Assembly: GCF_007997035.1 (NCBI RefSeq)
Contig: NZ_VOSS01000077.1
Coordinates: forward strand, 1 to 59,304
DNA from: Ralstonia sp. TCR112
Lineage (GTDB): Bacteria > Pseudomonadota > Gammaproteobacteria > Burkholderiales > Burkholderiaceae
Reading direction: 5' to 3'
DNA length: 59,304 nt
Position numbers and translations under genes: made by a program. Below are positions 57,430-59,304 of the stretch, in pieces. Position 1 is the first letter of the stretch, and each line of letters starts with the position of its first letter. The notes beneath the pieces were generated by a model. That model saw only the letters and a list, made by a program, of their open reading frames with translations. It did not search any database and was not told the origin of the DNA.

Positions 57430-58925
57430 CAACGCAGCCCTCCTTCATCGCGCATGCCGGGAACAGGCTTGCGCGCCGGTTTGTTGGGATCGATCGGTTG
57501 CGGCAGGAGCGTGGCGACGACGAGGTTGTCTTCGCTGAAGTAGGTCTGCGCCACGTGCTGGATCTGCGCCGACGTTACGGCCTTGATCTTCTCGAGCTGG
57601 CGATCGATGGAGCGCCACGACAGGCCGCTCATCTCGTTCATGCCGATCTCCATGCCCTGGCCGAAGACCGAGTCGCGCTTGTAGATCTGCGCGGCCACAA
57701 CCTGCGCCTTCACGCGCTTCAGTTCGGCATCGGTCACGCCTTCCTTGGCGATGCGCTCGATCTGCGCGCGCAGCGCCTGTTCGATCTCGGCGGTGGTGTG
57801 GCCGTCGGCAGGCGTGCCGTCCATCAGGAAGATCGACGGGCCGCGGTTCAGGCCGTCGTAGCCGGCATTGACGTCGTCGGCGATGCGCTTTTCGCCCTTG
57901 ACGAGCTGGCTGGACAGGCGCGCGTTGTCATAGCCATCGAGCACGGCGGACAAGACCTCCAGCGCATACGGATCGACGTCTTTCTCCACATCGCTCAGGC
58001 GCGGCACCTTGTAGGCCAGCACAACGTACGGGTTCTCGGCCGGCGCCTTCACCCAGATGCGTTTGACGCCGATCTGCTTGGGCTCCTCCTGCGCATAGCG
58101 ACGCGGCAGCGCATGCGGCTTGAGCTTGCCGTAGGTGCGCTGCGCAAGGCGAAAGACTTCGTCGGGTTTCACATCCCCCGCGACGATCACGGTGACGTTG
58201 TTGGGCGTGTACCAGGCGTGGTACCAGTTCTGCGCGTCCTGCACCGTCATCGTGTCGAGATCGCCCGGCCAGCCGATGGTCGGGTTGCGGTACGGCGCGG
58301 CATTGAACAGCGTGGCGAGCATCTGCTCATACACAGTGGAACGGGCGGAGTCGTCGATGCGCATGCGGCGCTCTTCCTTCACCACGTTCATCTCCGGCTT
58401 GAACTCCTTGTCGGTGAGCTGGAGATTGGCCATGCGATCGGCTTCGAGCCCCATCACATCGGCCAGGTGCGATTTCTCGATCTGCTGGAAGTACATCGTG
58501 AAGTCGCGCGTGGTCATGGCGTTTTCACGGCCGCCCAGGGCCGCCACGCGCCGGGAGAACTCGCCCGGGCCAACTGCCTTGGTGCCCTTGAACATCATGT
58601 GTTCGAGCATGTGGGCGACACCCGTGGTGCCGTTGTGCTCGTCGATGCTGCCGGCGCGATACCACACCATGTGCGCCACGGTGGGGGCGCGGTGGTCTTC
58701 CTTGACGATCAACCGCAGCCCGTTGGGCAGCTTGTATTCGTGCGTGTCGGACTGGCTGGCGCCCACCTTGCCACCGGTGATGGTGGCGGTCGCATGCCCG
58801 GGTGCAGCGGCCAGCTCCTGCGCGCCAACATGACCGGCCAGCAGGCCTGCCGCCAGGGCCGTCGCGGCCAATTGCCAGACTCGCGACCGAGCCCGGTTTG
58901 AAACGATTCGCATGGAAGAGCGCAT
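57429..58925 (-). CDS. M16 family zinc peptidase (catalytic)
   Basis: A 498-residue secreted peptidase with a signal peptide near residues 1-36 (GLLAGHVGAQ). The zinc motif HMLEH is near 105-109 and the third ligand in the following acidic stretch VVKEERRMR near 180. It is the catalytic partner of the next gene, and the two resemble periplasmic insulinase-like heterodimers of proteobacteria. A second in-frame ATG lies at 58913. No ribosome site is clear for either. It is divergent from ftsY, a conserved arrangement. Confidence 0.88.
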   Translation of the reverse strand: MRSSMRIVSNRARSRVWQLAATALAAGLLAGHVGAQELAAAPGHATATITGGKVGASQSDTHEYKLPNGLRLIVKEDHRAPTVAHMVWYRAGSIDEHNGTTGVAHMLEHMMFKGTKAVGPGEFSRRVAALGGRENAMTTRDFTMYFQQIEKSHLADVMGLEADRMANLQLTDKEFKPEMNVVKEERRMRIDDSARSTVYEQMLATLFNAAPYRNPTIGWPGDLDTMTVQDAQNWYHAWYTPNNVTVIVAGDVKPDEVFRLAQRTYGKLKPHALPRRYAQEEPKQIGVKRIWVKAPAENPYVVLAYKVPRLSDVEKDVDPYALEVLSAVLDGYDNARLSSQLVKGEKRIADDVNAGYDGLNRGPSIFLMDGTPADGHTTAEIEQALRAQIERIAKEGVTDAELKRVKAQVVAAQIYKRDSVFGQGMEIGMNEMSGLSWRSIDRQLEKIKAVTSAQIQHVAQTYFSEDNLVVATLLPQPIDPNKPARKPVPGMRDEGGLR

Positions 58926-58985
58926 AAGGGCTGTCTGATAAAATTCGACGCTTGATTCTAACGGCGAAATAGACTGCCTTTTACG

Positions 58986-59141
58986 ATGTTTAGTTTCTGG
59001 AAGAAGCGCAAGGCAGAGCCCCAACCGGCCGCCGAACCCACGCCCGCAGCGGCGCCCGAAGCCGCGCAGGCGCCTGCACAAGGTTCTTGCACGCGAGGTG
59101 GCGTCAGGAGAGACGGTCATCCTGAACGTGGGGTCGCTTAA
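58986..59141 (+). pseudogene. ftsY: ftsY 5' fragment, interrupted
   Basis: The first 30 or so residues, MFSFWKKRKAEPQPAAEPTP onward, are those of the Ala/Pro-rich N-terminal A domain of FtsY, the SRP receptor. Similarity to FtsY ends near 59080, after which the frame reads GSCTRGGVRRDG and stops with TAA at 59139-59141. The GTPase (NG) domain is not in the window. TGATAAAAT at 58937-58945 is a plausible promoter -10. ftsY is usually essential, so the cause is either an insertion with the rest elsewhere or an assembly joint. Confidence 0.6.
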
Positions 59142-59304
59142 GACTCCGTTCAAAGGCAGTGACAACTCGCCCGAGCCCCGAGATCAGGTCGATCTACGAA
59201 GACGTATCGAACGACGCCTGGGAGATCGCGCAAAGCCGCCTGGATACCATTAGTCCCCTGCTTGACCGGAGACGGAATCGGACAAAGGCGGACTACGTTG
59301 CTGT
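59080..59304 (+). mobile_element. Left edge of a probable Mu/TniA-type transposase gene, cut by window end
   Basis: After the ftsY fragment the composition drops in GC and the coding frame changes. One frame from about 59080 reads VLAREVASGETVILNVGSLK. After the C run at 59176-59179 a second frame, one base out of step, reads EIRSIYEDVSNDAWEIAQSR then LDTISPLLDRRRNRTKADYV up to the edge. The pattern R-x3-I-x-PLL...RT-x3-V is that of the N-terminal region of Mu/TnsB/TniA DDE transposases. A one-base change in the C run would join the two frames. No terminal repeat was found. The call rests on pattern resemblance only. Confidence 0.45.

Overview
The window reads as a chromosomal segment of a GC-rich betaproteobacterium of the Burkholderiaceae, most probably Ralstonia. 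The grounds are the high GC, the dense coding, and the order kdsD-kdsC-lptC-lptA-lptB-rpoN-hpf-ptsN-hprK-rapZ followed by mutY, mutM, lolB, ispE, tRNA-Gln, prs, rplY and pth. The species is inference; no 16S rRNA or other species marker is present. Both ends cut genes. The left end lies in a low-complexity secreted protein, and the right end lies a few dozen bases into an apparent mobile element inside ftsY. This is what a draft contig broken at repeats would look like.

Positions 1-9977 are an accessory stretch. It holds a secreted Asn/Thr/Gly-rich protein behind a good sigma-54 promoter, an acyl-CoA synthetase, gluconokinase, an esterase coupled to a HExxH protein with an apparent frameshift, a thiosulfate locus (split YeeE transporter plus a TsdA-like dihaem cytochrome) behind nested AT-rich palindromes, two lipoproteins and a TetR regulator. 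Positions 9992-21559 are the most unusual part: a compact aryl-polyene-like type II fatty acid/polyketide cluster. It encodes a glycosyltransferase, an ACP, a COG4648 membrane protein, a fused AMP-ligase/dehydratase, an acyltransferase, a LolA-like carrier, an MMPL exporter, a polysaccharide deacetylase, a ketosynthase, a chain-length-factor-like protein, a second dehydratase and a small secreted protein. Most of the genes from the ligase onward are joined by ATGA overlaps. No ketoreductase, second full ketosynthase or thioesterase is seen.

Positions 21649-32796 hold housekeeping and transport genes: ssb, an MFS transporter, uvrA, a Na/Pi cotransporter, a LysE exporter, apt, a DJ-1/PfpI protein, a ribbon-helix-helix protein and a CPA2 antiporter. 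Positions 33106-42935 are the conserved envelope and nitrogen-PTS block. KdsD and KdsC make Kdo for LPS, LptC/A/B form part of the LPS bridge, RpoN is sigma-54, and Hpf, PtsN, HprK and RapZ link translation, PTS regulation and amino-sugar control. Positions 42966-49985 hold mutY, a dynamin-like GTPase, mutM, a large periplasmic TPR protein and lolB. Positions 49998-55982 hold ispE, tRNA-Gln, prs, rplY with a structured leader, pth, a DUF4124 protein, a ferredoxin, coaD and rsmD. Two M16 peptidases, one with and one without the zinc motif, precede the interrupted ftsY.

Most genes are complete and recognisable. Starts were chosen from ribosome-binding sites, overlap with the preceding stop, and family N-termini. 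No CRISPR array and no rRNA were found.
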